From positions 1 to 64,000 of the forward strand of contig JASAMV010000565.1 in assembly GCA_030248065.1 (NCBI GenBank): a stretch of 64,000 nucleotides of DNA. The letters run 5' to 3'. Source of the stretch: Rhynchonema sp. JSB1_4 (taxonomy: Eukaryota; Nematoda; Chromadorea; Monhysterida; Xyalidae). Shown piece after piece: positions 12,571 to 22,987 of this stretch. The position numbers and the translations under genes are program-made. Position 1 is the stretch's first letter. Each line of letters begins with the position of its first letter. The notes below the pieces were generated by a model that saw only the letters and a program-made list of their open reading frames with translations, was not told the origin of the DNA and did not search any database.

Positions 12571-12908
12571 AAAAGAGGGGGAACTCGGTTTGGGGGGGGC
12601 AGTGTGGTGGCAGGCCAATCGACCCAAGATACCCTAGGAGGGGGAAGGTTTCGGAGTTACTCGAGATACCCCTAGAGGCTACCCAATATACCCCATGGTC
12701 CGTCAAAAGGCGAAAAAAGGCCGTTTTTTGCATGCAATTTTACTGCAAAATTGGCCTAAAAATGGGTACATTTTGACATTTTTGTCGAAAATTGGCCTAA
12801 AATGACCATTTTTGGGTGTTTAGGGGTTCGAGGTCGAAAAACACCAATTTTTGCCTTTGAAAAGCATAAATCTACTTACTCGAGATACCCTTTGGGGTCG
12901 GCTCGAGG

Positions 12909-13330
12909 CAGTGGTGTCGTTGAGAAATCGAAATTTTCCCATACCCAGCCCAATTTTCGGGAAATTTCCCATACATACCCCCAAAAATCAAAAATTTCCC
13001 ATACCAGGGGGGGTTTTTCCAAAAACTCAAAAATTTCCCATACCCGAGGGTGGGGTTTTGAAAAAAAATGACCCCAAAAATCTTCTAAAAGTGCCAAAAT
13101 TGGTCTAAAAAGTGCTTAAAACAGAGTTTTCTTGCGGTAGTAAGCGATTTTTGACATTTTTGGACCAAAAATGGCCAATTTTGGTACTTCTCGGGGTCAA
13201 AAAGTCATTTCTTAGGGGTGCTTGTTCCAAAAGTGAAAAATTTCCCATACCCCATACCCCCGGCCGATTTCCCATACCCCATACCAGGGGGGTAACCCCC
13301 CCAACCCCCCCCCCCCCAACGACACCACTG
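12909..13330 (+). mobile_element. hAT-like MITE family 2, copy 1
   Basis: TIR CAGTGGTGTCGTT and AACGACACCACTG, with an exact 8-bp TSD GCTCGAGG. The subterminal word TTTCCCATACC is repeated many times at both ends. There is no open frame of note. It is nested inside the TTAA foldback element. Confidence 0.9.
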
Positions 13331-13720
13331 GCTCGAGGTAGATACCCTTCCCCCCATCCCCCCTAAGGGTTGACTCTAGATAGATACCCCTTAGGGGGAA
13401 TCCCCCCCAGCCCCCCCAGCCCCCCCAGCCACTACAGTGGGGGGGTGGGTGGGGGGGAGATTTTTCGGGGCGGGTAGCACAAGTTTTTTTCGGGTGCCTG
13501 TTTTATGTCCTAAAAAAGTGCATATATCGCGCGCAGCGCGAGATTTTTTGCACTTTGCAGGGTTTTCGGTCGAAATTTGGGCATTTTTGACCGAAAAAAT
13601 GGGCATTTTGAGGGTAAAAATCGGGGCGGGTAGGGGTAGGGTACCGAGAGCAGTGCTGTGGCTGGGGGAGGGGTCCCATGGTACCCTACCCGCCCCGGCC
13701 TGGTACACTACCCCCTACCC

Positions 13721-14123
13721 CAGTGGTGTCGTTGAGAAATCGAAATTTTCCCATACCCAGCCCAATTTTCCGGAGATTTCCCATACATACCCCCAAAAAT
13801 CAAAAATTTCCCATACCAGGGGGGTTTTCCAAAAACTCAAAAATTTCCCATACCCGAGGGTGGGGTTTTGAAAAAAATAACCCCAAAAATCTTCTAAAAG
13901 TGCCAAAATTGGTCTAAAAAGTGCTTAAAACAGAGTTTTCTTGCGGTAGTAAGCGGTTTTTGACATTTTTGGACGAAAAATGGCCAATTTTGGTAGTTCT
14001 CGGGGTCAAAAAGTCATTTCTTAGGGGTGCTTGTTCCAAAAGTGAAAAATTTCGCATACCCCATACCCCCGGCCGATTTCCCATACCCCATACCAGGGGG
14101 GTAACCCCCCAACGACACCACTG
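13721..14123 (+). mobile_element. hAT-like MITE family 2, copy 2
   Basis: Nearly identical to copy 1. The TSD is an exact CCCTACCC. It is nested in the TTAA foldback element, in a block rich in TACCCTACCCGCCCC. Confidence 0.9.
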
Positions 14124-14574
14124 CCCTACCCGCCCCGCTCCGGTACCTACCCTATACTTGCGTATTTTTCCGCAAAATATATTTTTGGAAAAAAACCGTT
14201 TTTTTTTCAAATATTTTTCCAGTACTTAAGGATACCCATGGTCCAAAAACGCCTATTTTGGAGAAAATTTTGTCGGGAAATGGCCTGAAACAGGCTAAAA
14301 ATGCACTTGGAGATTAAAAAGTGCTCATTTTGAACTGTTTAGCACCGGTGTTTTACATTGGTTTTGATAACATTCTTTCGCAACCTTTGAAAATATTTCC
14401 GAAATTTTTGGAAAAAAACCGTTTTTTTTCCAAAAATTGCCACTTGGAAAAATTTCCGGAAAAATAAAAACGTATTTTTCCGGGCCTCGGAAAAAAAACG
14501 GTTTTTTTTCGGTTTTTTTCTCGGAAAAAACGGTTTTTTTTCCGGCCCGCAAGTATATTTGGGGGTTATGCTTG

Positions 14575-14740
14575 CGCCAGCAAGCAATTTTGAGCATTTT
14601 GGAGGTAAAAATAGGCGATTTTTACGGTTTTCTGAAAAATTTTAGGGCAGTATACCCCTGGACAAAAAGTCAGGATACCGGATACCCCTGGGTAAAAAAA
14701 TCAAGATACCGGATACAAAGGGGGACCCCCTTCCCCTCCA
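14575..14740 (+). mobile_element. fragment of a GATACCGGATACC element
   Basis: Closely matches 58927-59090 (aagtcaggataccggatacc and the preceding 60 bases). No TSD or left end is present, so it is a remnant. Confidence 0.6.
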
Positions 14741-14854
14741 ACGAATCAGTTACTTTCGCTGTTCATTTACTGTGTGGGTATCTAATACTGTTGTCATGCT
14801 CTACTCTAGTTCTAGTAGTCAGTGTAGTTCCTGGGGGGAGGGGGTCCCCTCCTA

Positions 14855-15975
14855 AGGTACACTAACCGCCGCGACCAAGGTACACTAGTACACTAACGGC
14901 CGCACCAGGTACACTAACCGCCGCAATTTTTGCCTAAAAAGGCATTTTTAGCCCAAGATGGGCATTTTAGGCCTAAAATGGGTAATTTTAGGTCAATGTT
15001 GTCAAGAGTCGCCACAATACCCTATTTATGGAGAATTTTTTCCAAAAAAGGGCAAAAATAGGTCAAATTTTTTACCTCAAAGGACTTTTTCGTGAATTTT
15101 GGTCTTCCCCCTCCTTCCCCCACAGGGAGGTACACTAACCGCCACACCGACAAAGTGGGTAGGTTCACTAACCGCCTCGCCGGACCAGGAACTACACTGA
15201 TCCTAGTACAGCATGTATTTGTTTTGAATCTTATCACCAGCACACCAGGTACTAACTGTGTACGAAATCAATCAAATCAATCAGATCAATATTTTTTGTC
15301 GATGTCGACCAAATGCTTCGATGGAATTAATTGGAAGGAATGAAAAGCCGCGCAGCGCATTTTTTTGTTTCTAAGCTTTCCAACCTTAAAAGATGCTGTA
15401 TAAATGCTAAATTAAGCAAATAAGGGCCCAAAATTTTTCTACCCTGAATTTTTAGGTGCAATTCTGATTTTTAGGTGCAAATTGCACCTAAAAAGTGTCT
15501 AAATAACTATGGATACCCTTCCCCCCATCCCCCCTACGGGTTGACTCGAGATAGATACCCCATAGGGGGGGAATCCCCCCTATCCCCCCAGCCACTACAG
15601 TGGGTATTGGTCCATGCCTGGTATTGGTATTGGGTCTCAAAGCAGGTATTGTGCCCATGCCTATTTTGGGGTAAAAATTTTTAATGTGTTTATTAGGTAT
15701 GGAATCGTGTGAAAACGTAGTATTTGCGCGCGTAGCGCGCGATTTTGGGGTAATTTGAGGTAAAAACCACTGGTTTAACACTAATTTTGGTCAGTTTGGT
15801 CAAAAATGGCACTTTTGGGGCAAAATCGGGGGGAACCTACTGTACCGGGGTGAAAATCGGGGGGATACCTACTGTACCATGCCAAACATCGGGGAGGGGT
15901 ACCTACTGTACCAGGCGAGGGGGATACCTACTGTACTGGGGGCTACCCAGGGTAGTACTTGGGGGTGGGGGGTCC
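14855..15975. repeat. keyword blocks: TACACTAACCGCC, GGTATTGG, ACCTACTGTACC
   Basis: Three successive stretches each reuse one short word at irregular spacing: GGTACACTAACCGCCGC (14855-15200), GGTATTGG (15600-15650) and ATACCTACTGTACC (15830-15960). CG-rich palindromes such as CGCGCGTAGCGCGCG (15727-15741) separate them. No coding sequence is visible. They look like subterminal repeats of decayed elements. Confidence 0.6.
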
Positions 15976-15995
15976 CCCCAAATTCATCTATCTAT

Positions 15996-16377
15996 CAGAG
16001 GTGGGAATCGGCCCGGCCCGACGTTCGGGCCGGGCCGGGCCGCGGTTTCCGGCCCGAACGGTCGGGCCGGGCCGGGCCGACTTTCCGGAATGTCGGGCCG
16101 GGGTGGGCCGGGGTGGCCGGCCCGAAAAGGCCCGACATCATCGAATTTCAATAGAAAATCGTGATTTTTAGGCCAAATTTCTCAAAATTTCTCGCGATTC
16201 TGCAGTAATTTTTGCACCAAAAAATTGCTTCAAAATGTCATCAGAAAAAGTCGGGCCGAAAAAATCGGGCCGGGCCGGGCCGACTTTTTTCCAAGTCGGG
16301 CCGGGCCGGGCCGGACGCCCGAACTGTCGGGCCGGGCCGGGCCGGGCCGAGGTAACCCGGCCCGATTCCCACCTCTG
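15996..16377. mobile_element. hAT-like MITE family 3 (GGGCC-rich)
   Basis: TIR CAGAGGTGGGAATCGG and its complement. Both sides are flanked by CTATCTAT, but they sit in a CTAT-rich context, so the TSD is weaker evidence. Subterminal GGGCCGGGCC repeats fill both ends around an AT-rich core. Confidence 0.75.
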
Positions 16378-16749
16378 CTATCTATCGTCAACACTTTGAT
16401 TTCATCTATCTATCGTCAACAGCAACACTTATGGGCAAATCTATCTATCGTCAACAAATTCTGGGAACAATCTATCTATCATCGTGTATCGTCAACACAT
16501 TTAGACCCCAAAATGGGTATTTTTGCCTCAAAATGGCTCAAAATCGGTATTTTTTGTCCCAACTAGGCAAAAAATCGCGCGCTACGCGCGAATTTAGTAC
16601 ATCTAAGTACATTTTCATTAATATTTACACATTATTACCTGCTTATTGCACTATACTATACCTTGATTTTTGGCGACCCCCCCCCCCACCATCTATCTAT
16701 CGTCAACAAGTTTGGGTCTACCCCCCCCAGATTTCGGACTTGGGTGATC

Positions 16750-17175
16750 TACCGTAAAACCTAAAATACAAGGGGGGGCTGTATTTTTTCACTGACCCCT
16801 TTTAGGGGGGGCTGTATTTTTGGGGGGGCTCTATTTTTGAGGGGGCTGTATTTTTTCGCTGCCCAAAATCTCAAAAAATGTTCCCAAAAATGCCCCTCAA
16901 ATGGAGTTCTGTCAGGGTGTTACTGGTCATTATTGAGTGTTTTTAGGTGCAGATCTTCCATAAAAGGCTTTACGTCACCATATACTCAACCACAAACGTT
17001 GTACATAATGTGTCGTATGCAAGAACTTGACTTTACGACCCCCAAGCGGGGAATTCCAAGTTAGGGGGGGCTGTATTTTTGGGGGGGCTCTATTTTTTCA
17101 CTGACCCCGTTTAGGGGGGGCTGTATTTTTGGGGGGCTCTATTTTTGGGGGGGCTCTATTTTAGGGAATACGGTA
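16750..17175. mobile_element. TACCGTA-ended element in the right arm
   Basis: The inverted counterpart of 12146-12570, with the same ends and the same unique core (gttctgtcagggtgttactgg). It supports the arms having been duplicated together. Confidence 0.7.
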
Positions 17176-17772
17176 ATCGTCAACACATTTCAGGTCCCAA
17201 TCTATCTATCGTCAACACCCTGACCAAGTACTACACTGGCGCTACCCCCAAACCCCCCCCCCCACCTCCAACACTGGTCAACACCCTGACCAAGTACTCC
17301 ACTGGGCCGACCTGTCGGGGGTTGCGGGCCGCCAGGCCGGGCCTGCCACTACACTGCTGCTGCACAACAAATCAACGGCCAAACGACGCAAACACGGCGA
17401 ATGCGGTGGAGTTCTGCTGCAATCTTGAATAGAACGATCGTAAAACCATCTGAAAAAGTGTTCAAAATTTAACAAACAACCATATTTCCAATGGAAAACA
17501 ACAAAAAGAAAATTTCCAACAGCAATGGCCGAAGAAAACCGGTGCAAAAATAATTCATATGAACTTCATGTCTCGGTCCGGAGGCATTTAGTGACGGCCC
17601 GAATTTGTGTCCGGAAATTGATTTTATTCGAAAAGTAACCCTCAAGATTTCGCGATTTAGCGAGTTAGAAGACACGGTTTTTTGCACACGGCGGCCTTTC
17701 GGGGGCATCTTTCAATTCCACCCAAAAAAACATGGGGTTAGGAGACGTTAGACACACCCTTTAATCCACCTG

Positions 17773-20003
17773 TCAGTCATCAAAGCAACGTTTTGCATCC
17801 AGTGATGTCGGAGTGCCATCTTCAATGTCAGCCTGCGTCGGCTGCTCGTAGTCAACATCCGCGTTGCACAAATGCCCCTTGCATACGCACAGTTTGCCGA
17901 TAATTCGAACGCCGAAAATCTTAAGGAAAAAACGTTAAGTTGTTTCTGCCTAAATTTCACTTGGTGAAACCCAACAATATATGACAAACGTCAGCTTCCG
18001 CTTTCACACAATGTCTGGTGTTGTTCTCGATTCGATCGGTTCTTCTCAGCAGACTGAACACTCGCAGGCCCAAATGCTCGTTCAGTTCACTGTCAAGCGA
18101 CAACGCGACAATAAAGTTATGATGCCAGAATCGTAATTCCACGGGATTTAAAGCGAAATTGCCAAAGTCTAACAGAGCGTCCGAATCCACAACTTTTTGG
18201 CAGTACAATGAATATTCACAATAGGATAAGGAGCTGAAGGCAAATTGACGACCCTTAAAAACCTGATCATTATGCAGAGGGTTTCAGTATAATGAAAGCA
18301 TAGCCTGTATGGTACTACATCCAACTTACTCATCGATAATCCTGCTCATCAGACTGATGCTTGAGCGCCAATGCAATCGAAATTTTTGGAATTCCTTGAT
18401 TTGAGTGACGGCTAGCTCATCGGACAGTTGTGGACCTGCAGCAGAAACATGAAGATTCAATTGGATACTTGGCTTGGCGTTCAATTAACACGTGTAAGTA
18501 GATGCAGTATGATGTGCACACAGGAAGCGCAAAAAAATGTTGTGCGTGTGCTTCTCAAGTTCTTGTTAACCATCGATTCGACTGAATCACGGAGATTGAG
18601 AATATCCTGCCTGCGTTGATTTACATTTAGTACGGTTATTGTTGGAGGGAAATCTTTTGGAGTCTATATTACGTAATCCAGCAGCGTGACCACTAGACCC
18701 AATTCAATGGTATAGTGTAATGCAAGTCATACTGTATAACGGAGCTTTTAAATGTCGAAACAAAGGCTGCCCACCATAATACTGGTTGGTGTTCATGTCC
18801 ACAATCAGTTCAGCACAGCCCTCAAAATAGGACGGAAATTGGTATTCGGTCTGATACGTGGTGTCATTAGACGTTGCACAGTCGTCCGTACGATGCGCTT
18901 GCACAAAACCATCGCTAGTAAAATGTCAGTCATCACATTTTTTTTGAAAATTACAATTGGCATCAAAATCAGCAATAAAATTTTCGAGCGAAAAATTCTG
19001 TCCGAGCTCCCGGACACAGATGTCGATTCTTATCTGTTAATTATCTGAAAATGCATTCAGAATCAACACAAATGTTGTGTTCTTGTGAAAACACCTGAAA
19101 TCCTAATATTAAGCGAAACAATGCAAGCCATAAGACTTACTTGGGACATGATGCCGATCCACCCATGATACCCATGCGCTGCCTGGGGAAACATGGTTTT
19201 ATTTTTGTGTATGTACGTTTATTCGGAAACGATGTGAAGAAGAGAGCCCGTTTGCCCAATTTTGATCAGAAACGAAGTCCGTGGACGAAATACCCCGGTT
19301 GTTCGCATCGTCAGCCATCGATTTATTTGAATTAGTGTACCCCATGAAACAGCCAAAGTTTAGCCCGATATACAACTTGGTTATGTATACCAGAATCGGA
19401 TTTGCGTTTGCAACGTGTTTTTGAATCAAGGTTATTTCGAAATTTACTAGTGTCACAAATTTACACCCTGCCTCAGAATTGCTTCCCATCTGTTGGGGTG
19501 AAAACTTCCATGCCTGGTCGCGCTGTGTGACATGAAATTGTGACATGGAAATCCCAAAACATTCTCATAAAAACCAAAAAGTCAGGTGACTCTAGCATCT
19601 CCGCGCTATAGTCAAATTCCCGAAATGAGTCAAAAAGATTGGTAAAATTTAGTGGGTCGTCTTGGAAGGTTAGGGCTTACAACAGAGAGAGAGCACCGTT
19701 CTAAAACAGCAATTTTTCGTTTCTTTTGTTTGGAACCTCTAGTCAAAACCTGGTTTGGTTCGTGTGTCGATCTTAATCTTTCAAGGTAACCAGAAAACCT
19801 ATCCAATCATTTCGGCTCATTTCGAGAATTTGACCAACGTTTCATGTCTTGTAACCAAACCTGAATCGATCAGCGACCACATGACCGAGACTGGGTTGAT
19901 GTGGCATGTCCACTCCCACACAATGACGGCAAGCCAGCGTGGATGGGGTGACCAGAACTGGCAGAAATGCGACAAATATTGCCAGTCTCATCAAGTGGGC
20001 CAT
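17773..20003 (-). CDS. secreted 10-cysteine Ly6/uPAR-like module protein (upstream part)
   Basis: Minus-strand exons: 19861-20003, 19141-19182, 18955-19028, 18733-18897, 17990-18192, 17773-17919 (774 nt, 257 residues if it stops at 17773). The start is MAHLMRLAIFVAFLPVLV, a signal peptide, followed by ACRHCVGVD. Later cysteines lie in ASCPK, IDICVREL, TDDC, YFEGCAEL, RHCVKAEAD and GKLCVCKGHLCN, ten in all. This is the same spacing logic as the second module of the gene at 5327-11549 (RYCPGDICVSAL, VRGCMAR, KCVDTGAV, GKLCACDNMNLCN). Phase-0 introns fall at the same place before IFGV in both. The CxC...LCN ending and RGC/EGC motif resemble ODR-2-type Ly6 proteins. A weak phase-1 donor at 17790 would splice past the stop into 11549, making one long receptor. 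The 18955 donor is one of two options. Confidence 0.6.
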
Positions 20004-20228
20004 TTTTGCTCCCAACTTCGTTTTGGGTGTGACTTGGGCGTCTTGCTTGCTTGACGCCTGGATCATAAAACGTGATGAAAACATTGTCCTGTATGTTTCT
20101 AAGCCACCTTCCAAATACTCCCAACCCGAGGGCTTTAATTCGGGGAACTTTCGAATGGAGTACAGTGGGCTTCATAGAAGCCATAATAATATGAAAAAAT
20201 ATCTAATTGAAATTTTAAGGTGGAGATA

Positions 20229-20445
20229 CTTTTCCAGTTTGGGCTTGTAGACAATGAAGACAAATTTTTGTTTCAATCATATTTTGTGATAACATCGGAT
20301 CACTAATTTCGACCAGCGTAAAAGTTATTCCCTTGCACCAAATGAACAACTTTTACGCAGGTCGAAATTAGTGCTCTAACGCTATCACAAAATATAATTG
20401 AAACAAAAATTTGTCCTCATTGTCTACAAGCCCAAAATGGACAAG
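20229..20445. mobile_element. TA-flanked palindromic MITE
   Basis: A 217-bp hairpin with ends CTTKTCCAKTTTGGGCTTGTAGACAATG, flanked by TA on both sides. Nearly the whole length pairs with itself. It is upstream of the signal-peptide exon of the Ly6-like gene. Confidence 0.75.
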
Positions 20446-21045
20446 TAGGTATCTGAAGCTTAACATAAACGTCAAACACAAAACAGGGTAATCCCTGTTG
20501 CGCGTGTGTCACAAATGTCCAACTGGCAAGCGATAGTCCCACTGATTCAAAGTCCAAATATTACCAAAATGCACAACCTTACGCTTGCACAACATGCGGC
20601 GCTTTGCCCATATAACATTAAAGGGATAGTGTCATAAAACAGAGCCGTACTGCCATATCGCCGCGGTCTCGTATCCAAGCACGTCAAGCAAAACAAAACA
20701 GCATTGTCGTTTGTGTGGTTCCACAACTTCACTGGCAGGTAGTATTTTGCATGTGTTATTAATCGCAGATAGATACCCCAAACAAAGGCCGGGGTACGGA
20801 CAAAACACAGCGGCGGGTGAAAAACAGCGGTCGCTGTTTTTTATTAAGCTGGCAACTTGGACAGTTGGCTTGGCTTCAGGCTCAGGGCGAGCCTAATCCG
20901 GAAAGATTCCCGCATTCTGCATCACGTTTGCACAGAAAGTTTTGCGAAATCCGGAAATATTTCCGCAGTCGGACAATGTTTTGCATTTTTGCATGAAAAT
21001 TATTTCCATGTTCCGGATTCCGGATTGAACCTGAATCCACCCTTA

Positions 21046-21944
21046 AGGTGGAATTATAGTTGGTCGACGACCTGTTGCGCCCAAAAGGTTGTCAACGACC
21101 AAGCGCCCAAATCTTGCGTTGGTTTTGGGCACAAAGTCGCGTGGTCGTTTGGGCGCGTGGTCGCAACGAATAGAAAGAGAAAATGAAAAAGGAGTTGGGC
21201 TCTGGCCCCGAGGCTTAGGCAGGCCTGCTGCATGAATTCTGGCAGTTGAGAACTGCTTGAGTATACATATCGATTTGATTGCCGACGACCAATTGCAAAG
21301 TTGAAATTTTTTCAATTCGTGGCCGCGACCATTTTTGGTGGTCGCAGCCAGGGTTGGGCAAAAAAAACGACGGCGTTTTTTCTTAAAAAAGGACGCTTTT
21401 TAAAAAAGAACGCCTGGGTCGTTTTTATGGTTTTTTTAAATCCTGAATTTCCTTGATTTTCCTTGATTTTTCAGGGAAAGTACCTGATTATCAAGGAAAA
21501 TCAATTTCTTGTCCATTTTTTTCAAAAAATTTTCGACCAAATTTTACTTTGTCGAGATACGTCGATATACGGAGTTTGACTTTCAGTGATGACCCCGGCC
21601 AACATTGGTCCCATGATGCGGGTCTGATATGGGATCTTAACAACTCGCTAGAAAGGGGTTGAAACCCGTTTATTTTGCCTCATAACACATAGAATTACTT
21701 CATTCAACCACGTTTTCTTCCCAGCATGAGCGTTTTCCAATTTTTTGGGGGCATATTTTGGTCATCTGGGCGTTTAAAAAACGTTTTTTTAACGTTTTTT
21801 GCCCAACCCTGGTCGCAGCAGATCGCAGCCTGAGGTCGTCGGCACCCAGTTACAGTTGGTCGCGCTCAACTATAACAGCGACCATAATGGTCGGCGGTCG
21901 CTGCTCCCAAAAATTGTGGTTGCGATCCAACTATAATTCCACAC
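21046..21944. mobile_element. TTA-flanked GTGGAATTATAGTTGG element
   Basis: Ends are AGGTGGAATTATAGTTGG and the complement of GTGTGGAATTATAGTTGG, with TTA on both sides. Repeated GGTCGCNACC words (gtcgcgtggtcg) lie near the ends. A 3-bp TTA target suggests a PIF/Harbinger-type element. It is interrupted by a hAT-like MITE with TSD GTCGCAGC. Confidence 0.65.
21349..21811 (+). mobile_element. hAT-like MITE family 1, copy 2
   Basis: 463 bp, TIR CAGGGTTGGGC/GCCCAACCCTG, exact TSD GTCGCAGC. It is inserted in the element 21046-21944. Confidence 0.92.
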
Positions 21945-22178
21945 TTAGGCTTATGCTAGGCCTGCGTGCCCTTGAGTGTCCACTGTCTTTGAAAAAAAAC
22001 CGCTGTTTTTGCCACCCGATAGTTTTTACCGCTGTTTTGTCTGCCACACCATCTCCATGCACTTTGATTTATCGTCTGGCCAAAAAAACTCCATTGCGTT
22101 TTGTCCATTCTTGCCGTTCCGTCCGAGGCATGGTTGACACATGTACCTCACACACAGCCCCACGGGCTCATTAAAAAC

Positions 22179-22459
22179 TCACAAAGCCACACTGTAATCT
22201 TCATCTGAGAGCGTGGGCCACGCAGGAATCAACACACTGGCGCTTACAAAAAAATGAATTTGTGCGAATTCCTTAACAGTCTCCAGATACAGCTGTTTCA
22301 CGTGCGACTCAGATATTTTACGTGCGTGGTGCCATCGTATCTGATCACCGTCAGAACAATTTATTGTCATTATTTGATCACACAAAACTTGCAAAAATTG
22401 GGCCATTAATTGGTACATTGCTAAGTACTTTACTGCCTCTTCTTCATTCGAAAATCTGA
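22179..22459 (-). CDS. C-terminal exon of an unrecognised protein
   Basis: After an acceptor (gcgcagtgcag) about 93 codons run open to a TGA at 22179-22181. The peptide looks like a folded helical domain: SNEEEAVKYLAMYQLMAQFL, then CSDGDQIRWHHARK, ending SDEDYSVAL. Hydrophobic residues alternate as in amphipathic helices. I do not recognise the family. Upstream exons were not found between 22460 and 22987, where I see nothing else to support. Confidence 0.45.
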
Positions 22460-22987
22460 CTGCACTGCGCCAGAATGACCAGCATTTTAATCGATTTTAT
22501 ACAGGCAGAAAATCATAATGCAGTTTGTATCTAGTCAGAGGGTAATTTGGGTGCTTATGTCTGTAGCTCTGGCCTGATTACAAACAAACTGAAGAATACA
22601 AGGTACACAAACTTGGTGTCTATGAATACTTTACAGGTTCCAGAACAGAAATACCATAAAATTATATGAATGGGAATCACCAGCGTGGAATAGGTATATG
22701 TTTTTGAAAAACAAGTTTGCTGCTAAGACATCGTCGAAACATCTATTTTACACGACCAGATTATTGTGTTATTTTAGGTGATGAAATATGCCTAATTTTG
22801 GACTTGCATTGCACAACATGTACAAGGTTTGTCGTATCGGTTGTAGTTCAAAAACGTGGCGGGGGACCACGCCCAGGCCGACCACCGTAGCGTCCCACTG
22901 AAATGTTTTTTCAAGCATTTTGGTTATTTTTCAACAAACAATTGTTGACGAAATTTATTTGATGACGTTCCAATCATTTGCCTGTTT

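Larger units (their letters stand above)
11589..17760. mobile_element. 6.2-kb TTAA-flanked foldback element
   Basis: TTAA occurs immediately outside both ends (11585-11588 and 17761-17764). The TIRs start AGGGTGTGTCTAACGTC. The inverted arms extend about 1 kb: 11589-12035 pairs with 17314-17760, and 12146-12570 pairs with 16750-17175. A TTAA target points to piggyBac-type mobilisation. No transposase is seen. The interior is low-complexity DNA with nested hAT-like MITEs. The right end lies 9 bases beyond the stop codon of the upstream Ly6-like gene. Both arms carry a similar 79-codon open frame (starting MPPKGRRVQK), but its conservation is explained by arm duplication. Confidence 0.85.
20798..22041. 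mobile_element. GGACAAAACAGCGG-ended composite element
   Basis: The left end is GGACAAAACACAGCGG and the right end is CCGCTGTTTTGTCTG, with a second GCGG/CCGC word inside each end. A related 233-bp copy is at 51497-51729. Inside lies the TTA-flanked element 21046-21944, which itself contains a hAT-like MITE. No TSD was identified for the outer element. Confidence 0.5.

Noticed and set aside
19440..19530. Apparent exon RDQAWKFSPQQMGSN with a cysteine
   Set aside because: Its phase does not fit. The 42-bp exon at 19141-19182 joins 19861 in phase and restores the conserved cysteine order.
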